DNA of 64,000 nt. Origin: an uncultured Clostridia bacterium (GTDB lineage Bacteria > Bacillota > Clostridia > TANB77 > CAG-508). The notes below the pieces were generated by a model. It saw only the letters and a program-made list of their open reading frames with translations, was not told the DNA's origin and made no database searches. The DNA lies in NCBI GenBank assembly GCA_947581825.1, contig CANPVP010000003.1, forward strand, positions 124,001-188,000, read 5' to 3'. The position numbers were made by a program, and so were the translations under genes. Within the stretch, counting starts at the first letter, position 1, and the number at the start of each line of letters is the position of its first letter. Shown in pieces: positions 50,681 through 60,203 of the stretch.

Positions 50681-53437
50681 TTATTCATCATCAGACATAT
50701 TTTTAGCTTTTAAAAATTCTTCTGCACATGCTTTAATAAACTCTAATCTCTCTGAAATATCACTTTGTGATAAAGTACTTGGAAACAATGATGCTATTTC
50801 AAATTCTGAATCCTTTAATTCTTGCAATTTAGGCTTTTTTAACATATTCATAATTTCACCAATTTTTCTTGGAACAGTTGTTGTCCATGTTTTTCCAACA
50901 TTTGCTCTTCTAATATTTGGATCATGCATAGCATCTGCCTTAGTTGTTTCAAAATTTAATAGTTCACTTGATACTAGACCGGTAGTTTTTAAATATTGTG
51001 CAAATTTTGAAATACTCATTATATAAGTAGCATTATTTCCAACATGATAGTAAATATTAGTATTTGGAACTTTTTTTAAATGTACTAGCACTACTGCACC
51101 AATTTTAGCACATTCGGTTTTTTGTGGCAAAAATACTCTATAATTTTTAAAATCACCAGAACCAAAAGTATCCATTGAATCTATTCCGTGAACATTAGTT
51201 GTAATTTTTGGAGAGAAACCAAGAGATTCCATATATTGAATTATAGCTTCAGCCTGAGCAATCTCTTTCTTAGAAGGCTGATATTCTGATTCTCTATGTG
51301 ATATAGGTGTTTTTGTTCTAGGTTTACCAGAAGGTATTTCTGCAGGAAGGTTTTCACTACTATCCCCTAATTGAGATGAAGATATATCATCAATTAATTT
51401 TGAATTTATAGATTCAGCATTTAATTGCTCTGCTTCTTCATAAGTAATAATTCCTTTTTCTGCTAACTTTTCTAAATCTTCAAGAGTAATATAACTTTTG
51501 TTAAATAATTCTTTAATTTTAGGCAATAGATTACAATCAGGAAGGTCTTTAGAAATAGCTTCCATAATTTTCATTATAGATGCACTCAAATTAAAATCTT
51601 CTTGTTTAAAAATAGGATCTCTATGTTCTTGTAAAATTCTGGCAAGTTCTTCGATATTTAACAAATTATCACCATATATATAAACTGCTAGTACATCATA
51701 AAAGTTTGTTCTCTTTACTTTCTCAGAATTTTCCTCATCATTATTCTCTAAATCATTCAAAGCATTTTGATATTCTTCAAAAATTATATTACTATTTTCT
51801 AAATATGAAAATTTACTATAATGTCCACTGTATAATAAGCCTTTTCTTATTGCTTCTCTTAATTTTTTCTCATAGTCATCATCATAAATTTCTATTAAAT
51901 CATCTTCGTTTAAGCCACCATTATTTACTATAGTAAAAACTGTATCAATAGGAGATTCTTTTAGAAAAGCATAATATTTTTTCTTTACCTCTTCATCATT
52001 ACAACTAAATTCTTTCATCTTTTTTAAGGTTATAAGTCCATCAGAAAATAATTTTACAAGATCATTTGCAGTAACTCTTGGATCATTTTTTAATTGCTCA
52101 CTAAAAGCATTGCCTTTTTCCTGATCTTCTGCTGAATGTGGTAAAATATATTCTTTGTAAAATGATATAACCATATAAAATTCATCATTATTAGGTTTAA
52201 AATAATTTTTTAAAAGCCTATCTGCATCAAAAAAGTCTTTCATTTCTTCCTCAGAAATAAATAACCCCTCATCCTCAAATAAAGTAACACTTGGAAATTT
52301 TTCTTTTATTTCTTCTTGTGTCAGATAAATTCTCATTATATCTATATCTGAAACAAGATGTATTTTGGCTAATTCTAGAAGTTCTTTGTGTGTAAATTGT
52401 CTTTTGGGTATGTTCTCCTGAACATCATTTTTATCAGAAGCCTTTTTCACAAATAGTTTTCTAATTTCTTCTTTTATCCTTGACCTTTTATTTTTGTAAA
52501 AATTAGGATTTTTAACAATAGTAATGAATTCTTTAAAATCAATAAATCCAATTTCAAAAGACTGTATTAAGCTTTTTATGGTGATTTCTTTTAAATATTT
52601 GTCTGCCTTTTTTTTATTGTTTTTATCTTGTGAATACTCAATAAATTTTTTTGCAAAGTTATGAGGTAATATAAACTTTTTATATCTTACAGAAATTGTT
52701 CCATTTTCAAAAGCTTCAAAAAGTTCATCCATATCTAGTATATTATTAACATCTACTGGTGATAACGAAGTTTCTTCTATAATTTTTTTATTTGTCAAAC
52801 AGCCGGTTTCTTTTCCAAATTCTTTAATTTTTTCTTTATCAGGAGAAAAAGGTATATCTACAGAATCTGCTATTGTATAACTTGCTAGAATTAATGCTAT
52901 AGTTCTTTCTATACGATTATAGAGTTCTCCATGTAATAGATTTACACTATTAGCGTTATTTCCTGATTTAGATTGATTTGCAAATTCTGTAAGCTTTCTT
53001 TTTACAACTCTGGTTATATCTGAAACAAGACTTGGATTATGTTCCACAGGAATGTTAAAAGATATTAAAAGCTTATTTAATTCTTCGCTTAATCTTTTTG
53101 GATTATTTTCAAAATCCCTAAATTCTTTAGAAAGTAAAATTGCAATTGCTTCTATAGGTTTCATATACTCAATTATCTGCAAACTATCTTTATCTGAAGA
53201 AATTAAGGCTTTTTCGGCATCTTCAAAAGTTAATCTATTAATTTTAGAAATTCCTAGTGCTTTAAAATATTTTTCTATTAATAAGTTATATATATAATCT
53301 TTATTACTTTGCAATTCTTCTAATAAATCTGGCTGTTGTTTTGCTTGTTCTTCTAATTTATGGAAAATATCATCACAATAATCTAATATCATTTTAAAAG
53401 TAGGATTCATTTTGTATTTTTCATCTATTTCTCTCAT
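50681..53437 (-). CDS. Large protein of unknown function, paralog of 53467..56280
   Basis: 918 aa; C-terminus AEAIIQYMESLGFSP...YYHVGNNATYIMS...RRANVGKTW shared with neighbour. Confidence 0.8.
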   Translation of the reverse strand: MREIDEKYKMNPTFKMILDYCDDIFHKLEEQAKQQPDLLEELQSNKDYIYNLLIEKYFKALGISKINRLTFEDAEKALISSDKDSLQIIEYMKPIEAIAILLSKEFRDFENNPKRLSEELNKLLISFNIPVEHNPSLVSDITRVVKRKLTEFANQSKSGNNANSVNLLHGELYNRIERTIALILASYTIADSVDIPFSPDKEKIKEFGKETGCLTNKKIIEETSLSPVDVNNILDMDELFEAFENGTISVRYKKFILPHNFAKKFIEYSQDKNNKKKADKYLKEITIKSLIQSFEIGFIDFKEFITIVKNPNFYKNKRSRIKEEIRKLFVKKASDKNDVQENIPKRQFTHKELLELAKIHLVSDIDIMRIYLTQEEIKEKFPSVTLFEDEGLFISEEEMKDFFDADRLLKNYFKPNNDEFYMVISFYKEYILPHSAEDQEKGNAFSEQLKNDPRVTANDLVKLFSDGLITLKKMKEFSCNDEEVKKKYYAFLKESPIDTVFTIVNNGGLNEDDLIEIYDDDYEKKLREAIRKGLLYSGHYSKFSYLENSNIIFEEYQNALNDLENNDEENSEKVKRTNFYDVLAVYIYGDNLLNIEELARILQEHRDPIFKQEDFNLSASIMKIMEAISKDLPDCNLLPKIKELFNKSYITLEDLEKLAEKGIITYEEAEQLNAESINSKLIDDISSSQLGDSSENLPAEIPSGKPRTKTPISHRESEYQPSKKEIAQAEAIIQYMESLGFSPKITTNVHGIDSMDTFGSGDFKNYRVFLPQKTECAKIGAVVLVHLKKVPNTNIYYHVGNNATYIMSISKFAQYLKTTGLVSSELLNFETTKADAMHDPNIRRANVGKTWTTTVPRKIGEIMNMLKKPKLQELKDSEFEIASLFPSTLSQSDISERLEFIKACAEEFLKAKNMSDDE

Positions 53438-53466
53438 ATATTTTACATCCTCCCAAAATATAATTC

Positions 53467-56280
53467 TTAATCATCATCTATGGTCTTAATTTCATCTAAT
53501 TCGTTTAAACAGTTTCTTAAAGCTTCTAATCTATCCTTTGTTACATCAGCTGGTAATATTGAAGCTATTTCAAAATCTTTGGTTTTAAATTCTTGCAATT
53601 CAGTTTTATCAAATTGATGTTGTATTTCAGAAATCTTTCTAGCTAATGTCATTCCCCATGTTTTTCCAACATTAGCTCTTCTAGTATATTTACTATCCTT
53701 TACTCTTGATTTGGTAGCATCAAATGATGTAAGAGCACTTTCAAGTTGACCATTGTTATGTAAGTACTCTACAAAACTTGAGGTACTCATTATATATGTA
53801 GCATTATTTCCTACATGGTAATATGCATCAGAATTAGGTATTTGTTTTAAATGTATTAAAACTACTACATCTGGATTTTCATCTGATAAGAAGACTCTAT
53901 AATTCATAAAATCTCCTGAAGAGAATGTTTCCATTTTTGTTAATCCGAAAGCATTTGTAGTTGTTATTGGTGAAAAACCTAATTTACTCATATATTCTAC
54001 CATTGTTTCTGCTTGTAATATTTGCTTTTCTGATGGTTGAGTTTGAATATTTCTTGTTCTCTGAGAATTTCTAACATTAGTATGAGTGTTGTTTTGAGAT
54101 GACATTAGAGAGTCACTATCTCCTAATTTTAAATGTTTTAATTTAGAAATTTGTTGTGATTGGCAAAATTCATCATTTATTTCTTTAGCCTTAGCAGGAG
54201 TTATAACTTCATTTTCTACCAATTTGTTAAGTTCTTCATAACTTATGAAGCTATTCATATATAATTCTTTAATTCTTGAAATTATTATTTTTTTATCAAG
54301 AGTTTTGATATTTTCAATTGCTTTTGAATCTTCTGAAATCATTGTGCATATATATTCACTTAAGTTAAAGTTTTCATCTTGAAATATTGGGTCTTTTTTC
54401 TCTCTTACTATTTGATAGATATTATCAAAAGTTACTGTGTTATCTGTTAAAAGATAAAAATCTAGCATTGATTCAAAATCTAATTCTTCATCTTTTTTCT
54501 CTGGATATTCTAAATGCATTTCTAAAGATTTTTGATATTCTTCCATTATGATATCAGAATCAATAAAACTTATATATTTTAATCTATCAATTGCTATATA
54601 TCTTTTTCTAAATGCTTCTCTAATAATATTTTCGTATTTATCATCAAATATTTCTATTAAATCATCCTCTGATAAAATACCAGTATTGAAATAAGATATA
54701 ATACTTTTTACATCATTAATTTGACTAATATGATTAAAAAATTCTTGTTTAAAGTTTTCATCATATTTATCGTTTCCTTCAGATTTATGTATTCTTTGAA
54801 AAATATCATCATTCATTAGAATACCTATTGAATGAAAATATATAAATTCTTCATTAGAAACACTTTGCAAATTTAAAACTTCTTGACGCATGTCTTCTAA
54901 TTCTATAAATTCATGTATAAGTCCCTTAAATAGAGTTTTATCAATTACACCTTGTAGATACAATTCCAAAGCTTTTTGTGCTGTGTAAAATTCTTTTACA
55001 TCATCTTGAAATATTTCAAATTCTGTTTTTTCATGATACAATTCTTTTGATTGTTCTTGTTTGGGGTTATTTTCCTCTTTTAATTTTAAATATATTCTCA
55101 TCATATCAATATGATCTATAAAACCAAGGCTAGTTAATTTTAAACACTCTAGTCCTGTAAAGTTTTGATAATTATTTTTGTATTCTTCCGCTTCTTCTTT
55201 AGTTTTAAATAGAAAAGTATACCTTATAGCTTGTTTTATTTTTTGTAAGTCTCTAGAAGAGCATTTTGAAAATTTAGATTCTGGATTAGTTAATAATATG
55301 TATATATCATCAAAAGATAAGAAACCTTGTTTAAACATTTCTATAGGTAAAGTTGGCTTAATTCTTTCTAATAGTTTAGGATTATTACTTTTTCCATTCA
55401 TAACATTTTGTATGAATCTCACAACATAATCCTCTGGTCTTAGCAATTTCTTTTCGGTATTTGAAATTGTTCCCTGTTCTAGTCTATCAAATGATTCATT
55501 CTTATCTAAAATATCTTGAAATGCTTCTCTTATTTGAGGATACATATTTATTTTTTCTTGTGATATAGATTGAATTAATCTAATTAAGTGATTATTATCT
55601 AATATTCCTAATTCTTTACTCATTTCTTTAACGAGTTCCATTTCTTTTGCACCATATGCATAATATTGTATAATATAAATTCCAAGTTCATCTTTAATAA
55701 ATTGAGTTTGAAATTTCTTTTCTTTAAGCTTATCCAATATTAAAGTTTTTAAATGATCAATATCTTCTATTGAAAAAGATTCCGGCATATCTTTTTGATC
55801 TAAAAAACTAATAAATTCAGAATCAGGCTCTTCTATCTCTCCTCTTTCTCTCATTGTATCAGTAAGTTTCGCTATAAATAATATATATGTAGCATCTATT
55901 ATATCAAGAAGTGAATTATACACATCTGCTTCATAATCATAACCATAATTATTATCATCAATATCTGATAATAATTTTACACTTTTTTGACCATCAAAAG
56001 CTGTTAATTCTCTTTTTGGAAGACCACTCAAAGGCATTGAAGGTAATTTCAATTCTTTTAATTTTTGTGGTAAAAAATCTCGTATAAGTGTTGAAATAGC
56101 AAGTTCTTCTATATATAACCTATTATTAGTATTATTTAATAAACGGTCGATATAATTTTTTTTAATTATATTGTCTGAATCAATATTATCAAGAAGTGTA
56201 TTTCTTATCTCTTCGAATATCTGTCTAAAGAAATCAGCAAAATGTCTTGACGGATCATAACTATCTATAATTCTCCCCAT
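53467..56280 (-). CDS. Large protein of unknown function, paralog of 50681..53437
   Basis: 937 aa; shared C-terminal domain and shared helical-repeat body. Confidence 0.8.
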   Translation of the reverse strand: MGRIIDSYDPSRHFADFFRQIFEEIRNTLLDNIDSDNIIKKNYIDRLLNNTNNRLYIEELAISTLIRDFLPQKLKELKLPSMPLSGLPKRELTAFDGQKSVKLLSDIDDNNYGYDYEADVYNSLLDIIDATYILFIAKLTDTMRERGEIEEPDSEFISFLDQKDMPESFSIEDIDHLKTLILDKLKEKKFQTQFIKDELGIYIIQYYAYGAKEMELVKEMSKELGILDNNHLIRLIQSISQEKINMYPQIREAFQDILDKNESFDRLEQGTISNTEKKLLRPEDYVVRFIQNVMNGKSNNPKLLERIKPTLPIEMFKQGFLSFDDIYILLTNPESKFSKCSSRDLQKIKQAIRYTFLFKTKEEAEEYKNNYQNFTGLECLKLTSLGFIDHIDMMRIYLKLKEENNPKQEQSKELYHEKTEFEIFQDDVKEFYTAQKALELYLQGVIDKTLFKGLIHEFIELEDMRQEVLNLQSVSNEEFIYFHSIGILMNDDIFQRIHKSEGNDKYDENFKQEFFNHISQINDVKSIISYFNTGILSEDDLIEIFDDKYENIIREAFRKRYIAIDRLKYISFIDSDIIMEEYQKSLEMHLEYPEKKDEELDFESMLDFYLLTDNTVTFDNIYQIVREKKDPIFQDENFNLSEYICTMISEDSKAIENIKTLDKKIIISRIKELYMNSFISYEELNKLVENEVITPAKAKEINDEFCQSQQISKLKHLKLGDSDSLMSSQNNTHTNVRNSQRTRNIQTQPSEKQILQAETMVEYMSKLGFSPITTTNAFGLTKMETFSSGDFMNYRVFLSDENPDVVVLIHLKQIPNSDAYYHVGNNATYIMSTSSFVEYLHNNGQLESALTSFDATKSRVKDSKYTRRANVGKTWGMTLARKISEIQHQFDKTELQEFKTKDFEIASILPADVTKDRLEALRNCLNELDEIKTIDDD

Positions 56281-56438
56281 AAAAAACTCCTTTTTTGTAT
56301 AAAATTAACATAAAATCTCTAAAAGCACTACATTATAGTTTACCATAATTTTCTTTTTTAGTCAAATTAAAAAGACGAATATATTCGCCTTTTTTTAGAA
56401 TTTAAAAGAAAGATTATTTATTAAATTCGGATTTAATA

Positions 56439-56744
56439 TTATTTAATAGTTGGAATATTAAGGTTTTGTTCTACAGATAAATTACTTGATTGTAAATTAT
56501 TAATATCTTTTATATCAGATATTATTTCTCTTACATCTTTTTCTTCATAATATTTATTTCTTTCTTGTTCTCTTTGAGCAATTGTCCATAGAGTATCACC
56601 ACTGCTAACAGTAATCGTTTTGTATTCTATTTTAGCTTCTGATGAAGCGGAATTTTTAATATTAAAAACTATACAGCAAAGAATAAATACTATTAAAATA
56701 ACTCTTCTTCTAAATTTTCTATGATTAATTATTTTTATTTTCAT
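56439..56744 (-). CDS. LysM-domain protein, YneA-like (SOS cell division inhibitor candidate)
   Basis: TM then ITVSSGDTLWTIAQREQERNKYYEEKDVREIISDIKDINNL..; LexA box upstream. Confidence 0.75.
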   Translation of the reverse strand: MKIKIINHRKFRRRVILIVFILCCIVFNIKNSASSEAKIEYKTITVSSGDTLWTIAQREQERNKYYEEKDVREIISDIKDINNLQSSNLSVEQNLNIPTIK

Positions 56745-56792
56745 AATTGTACCTCCATAACGAACATTTATTTGTTATGAATTAAGTATAAC

Positions 56793-56806
56793 CGAACATC
56801 GGTTCT
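56793..56806 (-). promoter_or_regulatory. Putative LexA/SOS box
   Basis: CGAACATCGGTTCT, matches Gram-positive CGAACRNRYGTTYC-type consensus, ~50 bp upstream of yneA-like gene. Confidence 0.75.
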
Positions 56807-56858
56807 TTGTCAAGATATTTTTGTAGATTTTTGAAGAAAAGTTTATCTATAAATAGTA

Positions 56859-56887
56859 TTGCTTTTGTTCAAAAATTATGCTATAAT
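56859..56887 (+). promoter_or_regulatory. Sigma-A type promoter of GC-rich cassette 2
   Basis: TTGCTT - 17 nt - TATAAT. Confidence 0.65.
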
Positions 56888-56959
56888 CGAAAAGCTTTCT
56901 AAGTATTCCAAGTGGATACTTACGACAGTATGTGTCTGTAAAAGGACTGTACTGATCTT

Positions 56960-57370
56960 ATGTTGAAAGGAGTGAGTAGCATAAAATCACATGCTACGCC
57001 ACTGCAAGCCTTTGAAGAGAGACTTGTAGGATGGTTAAAACAACAAGCGGATCAGAGTACAATTTCAAACTTTTTGCTCTTACCCCCCATTTCTCTTCAG
57101 CCCCCTGTCCCATTAGAAAGAGGACCAATTCCATCAGAGGTGTATCCTGCGCAAGATTATCGGAAATATTTACCGCTAGTCTTCTCTGTAACAACAAGGG
57201 ATACATTCCTCATCGAAAAGCCAGAATTTATTTTGTACTGTGACTGGTGGACTATTGCAAAGGGCATTTGGCAGAGCCTGTCAAGAGATTTATTCAAAGA
57301 CACAAAAAATGAGTATTATCTTATGACAACGCCGAGCGAACTCACTATTTTCCGTATTGAATCGGATTAA
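56960..57370 (+). CDS. Small orphan protein of unknown function, GC-rich cassette 2
   Basis: 136 aa ORF more GC-rich than flanks, own promoter, hairpin leader and terminator. Confidence 0.65.
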   Translation: MLKGVSSIKSHATPLQAFEERLVGWLKQQADQSTISNFLLLPPISLQPPVPLERGPIPSEVYPAQDYRKYLPLVFSVTTRDTFLIEKPEFILYCDWWTIAKGIWQSLSRDLFKDTKNEYYLMTTPSELTIFRIESD

Positions 57371-57371
57371 A

Positions 57372-57413
57372 AAAAAAGCACGCGGTTCTCTAAAAGGAGC
57401 CGTGTGTTTTTTT
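57372..57413 (+). terminator. Strong rho-independent terminator
   Basis: GCACGCGGTTCTC taaaa GGAGCCGTGTGT + T run. Confidence 0.88.
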
Positions 57414-57449
57414 ATATTGTAGGAATTTTCTCTTTCCATTATTTATTTT

Positions 57450-58679
57450 TTATTTTTTTCTTCTTAATATCCAATTCTCATCACATTTTATAGGCAATTT
57501 CATTTTTACTTTTTGTCCTAGTTTTCCAGGATTAACAAAATCAATTTTTTCATCTGTCTCATAATCCCATAATTCATCAAGTATAAATCTATAACTTTCT
57601 ATTTGACCAGGAATAATAATTTCCATCGTATCTCCTACTTGAAGTCTATTTTTTATTTCTATAATACACTTATCAGTAGTATATTTTACTATTTTTCCAC
57701 CAAACTCATAATCAGGGTTATATTGTTTTCCATCATATTCTTGGAAATCTTTATTATTTCTATCATTAAAATAAAAAGTTGTTAAGCCTCTTGTTTTTAC
57801 TTTTTCTAATTCATTTAAATACTTAGATGAATTAAATCTTTCTGGATTTTCTAGGTAATCATCAATAGCATTTCTATATGCATTTATAACAGTTGCTAAG
57901 TAATATTCTGTTTTTAGTCTTCCCTCTATTTTTAAGCTATTGATTCCTAAATTTATAATTTCTGGTATTTCATTTATTAAGCATAAATCTTTTGAAGAAA
58001 ATATATAAGTTCCTTTATCATCAGTTTCAACAGGCATTAAATTACCTGGATTATTTTTTTCTTCTACATAAACATTATATGCCCATCTACAACTTTGAGC
58101 GCAATCGCCTAAATTTGCACATCTAGAAGATAAGAAATCACTTAAATAACATCTGCCTGAATATCCAAAACATAAAGCTCCATGAACAAACATTTCAGTT
58201 TCTAGTCCCATAGGTACATTTTTGGTTATTTCGCGTAATTGATCTTTTGAAAGTTCTCTTGCTAAAATAACTCTAGATGCCCCATTCTTGTACCAGAACA
58301 TGCTTGAATGATAACTTACAACATTTGCCTGGGTACTTATATGTAAATCCACATCTGGAGCTTCTTCTTTCAAAATATCTAATATTCCGCCATCAGAAAC
58401 TATAATTCCATCAACTTTTAAATCATTTAAAATTCTAGCTTGATTTCGAATTTCATCATAGGAAGTATCCCATGCATATATATTTATGGCAGCATATACT
58501 TTTTTACCAATTTCATGTGCATATTTAATTGTTTTATATAAATCATCATCTTCCATATCTGCTCTAGTTCTTAAAGAAAGTGATGATGTTCCTCCATATA
58601 CAGCATCAGCTCCATATAGAAAAGCAATTTTTGCTTTTTCAAAAGAGCCTGCTGGTGCTAATAATTCTGGTTTATTCAT
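57450..58679 (-). CDS. Peptidase U32 family protein (TrhP/YrrO-like, tRNA U34 hydroxylation)
   Basis: MNKPELLAPAGSFEKAKIAFLYGADAVYGG, FVHGALCFGYSGRCYLSDF, GDCAQSCRWAY. Confidence 0.92.
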   Translation of the reverse strand: MNKPELLAPAGSFEKAKIAFLYGADAVYGGTSSLSLRTRADMEDDDLYKTIKYAHEIGKKVYAAINIYAWDTSYDEIRNQARILNDLKVDGIIVSDGGILDILKEEAPDVDLHISTQANVVSYHSSMFWYKNGASRVILARELSKDQLREITKNVPMGLETEMFVHGALCFGYSGRCYLSDFLSSRCANLGDCAQSCRWAYNVYVEEKNNPGNLMPVETDDKGTYIFSSKDLCLINEIPEIINLGINSLKIEGRLKTEYYLATVINAYRNAIDDYLENPERFNSSKYLNELEKVKTRGLTTFYFNDRNNKDFQEYDGKQYNPDYEFGGKIVKYTTDKCIIEIKNRLQVGDTMEIIIPGQIESYRFILDELWDYETDEKIDFVNPGKLGQKVKMKLPIKCDENWILRRKK

Positions 58680-58717
58680 TGTATTATTATTCCTTTCTTC
58701 AGTAAAAATTTTTTATA

Positions 58718-60181
58718 TTAATATCTTGCTTCTGCACCAGGATTTTCAGGTTGCTCTTCTTCTAAATCCTTAGGATCTATAAAAAATGGATATATATGTT
58801 TTAAGATTTCCATATTGCTTAGAGCTCTTAGTCCATTTCCATCAAGAGTATCTTCCCACATAACACCTACTTGAGAAAAAGGAATCTTCCCACCTGACAA
58901 AGCTATAAGTGCACTAAATTTTTCCTGAATGCTCTCCTTATACTCCTCTATCCTCTTTTCTCTTTCTTCTGGAGTTTCTTCCTCAACTTGGGCATCTTTC
59001 CCTTTATAATCAAAATGAGCTGCAGTACCATTAATTGCTTCAAGTGCTACTGCTATAGTTTTTGATTGAAACTCTACAAAAGGTAAGAATTGACTCGTTA
59101 GTTCTTCAATATTGCTCTGTTCATTTAAAGGTAAAGAATCTTTTTGTAATTCAGCAATTATAGAAGCTTTATACTCATTCCAAATCTTAGACATATTATT
59201 TTTTAAGTTATTAAAAAATTGCTTATTACCATATCTTTCTTGTATGTGTTTGAAAAGTTTAGTATCTTCAAAATTCACTTTAATATCAGCAGGGCTACCA
59301 GTACAGTGATATGCTTTATAACCATTATCTTTTTTATGATTCTTCACCTTTGTTATATTTAATGTTGAAGCAATAATTCTCTCTATAACAGCCTTTTCTG
59401 ATTCTGTACAAAAATCTATTTCCATTCCAAAAATATCATCAAGAGCTTTTTCAGAATCATTTTTAGAAGCACTATCAAGAGCTTTAATTCTAGCAGATAA
59501 TTTAGTACTATCATTTACTTGTCTATATTTTTTCAATTCACATAGTAATTTACTAATAAAATTAATGTATATTTCAAAATATTCTCTTTGTTGTGCTACA
59601 AATTCCGTGTAAGTTTTTTCTATCTCAGAATCACTAATCGCTTTTGTTGGTAGAGAACCATGTAAAAAATAATATACTTTATCTTCAGAAGAAAGTTCCA
59701 TAATAGCTGCTGTAGTTGAATAAATTGCTCTTGTTGAACTTCTTAAAATATTTTGCTCATCTTCTGGTAACAAAGAAATAGCATCTTTTATAGTTGAAGA
59801 ATTCTTGCCTTGTTGAACTAGTTCTATTTGTTTTTTTAATAAATTATCTTCAGCTACCATTCTTAATAAAACTTCTCTACGCTTATCCATTTTTGGTGAT
59901 TGGTATGCATCAAAAAATTGTCTTTCACTAATATGCTCTGGGAAGACTTTTTCTGGATTTTTCTCATAAAGTTTTAATTCTTCTGGAGTTAAAATTCCAC
60001 TTTGTAATAAATATGCTCTAAGTTCTTTCTTAGAAGGTGATTTTTGTTTTGGTTCAACACCTTCTTCAATTGGGTTCAAAAATAATTCTTTTGCAGCATT
60101 CAATATTTTTCTTCTTATATCATCATATTTTGTTTTTTCCTCAATATTTTTATCATTTTCTTCTTTTTTTAGATTTACCAT
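58718..60181 (-). CDS. Divergent RelA/SpoT nucleotidyltransferase-domain-like protein
   Basis: TKLSARIKALDSASKNDSEKALDDIFGMEIDF ... DNGYKAYHCTG ... LPFVEFQSKTIAVALEAINGTAAHFDYKGK. Confidence 0.6.
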   Translation of the reverse strand: MVNLKKEENDKNIEEKTKYDDIRRKILNAAKELFLNPIEEGVEPKQKSPSKKELRAYLLQSGILTPEELKLYEKNPEKVFPEHISERQFFDAYQSPKMDKRREVLLRMVAEDNLLKKQIELVQQGKNSSTIKDAISLLPEDEQNILRSSTRAIYSTTAAIMELSSEDKVYYFLHGSLPTKAISDSEIEKTYTEFVAQQREYFEIYINFISKLLCELKKYRQVNDSTKLSARIKALDSASKNDSEKALDDIFGMEIDFCTESEKAVIERIIASTLNITKVKNHKKDNGYKAYHCTGSPADIKVNFEDTKLFKHIQERYGNKQFFNNLKNNMSKIWNEYKASIIAELQKDSLPLNEQSNIEELTSQFLPFVEFQSKTIAVALEAINGTAAHFDYKGKDAQVEEETPEEREKRIEEYKESIQEKFSALIALSGGKIPFSQVGVMWEDTLDGNGLRALSNMEILKHIYPFFIDPKDLEEEQPENPGAEARY

Positions 60182-60203
60182 TATTACTCTCCTTATTTAT
60201 ATT

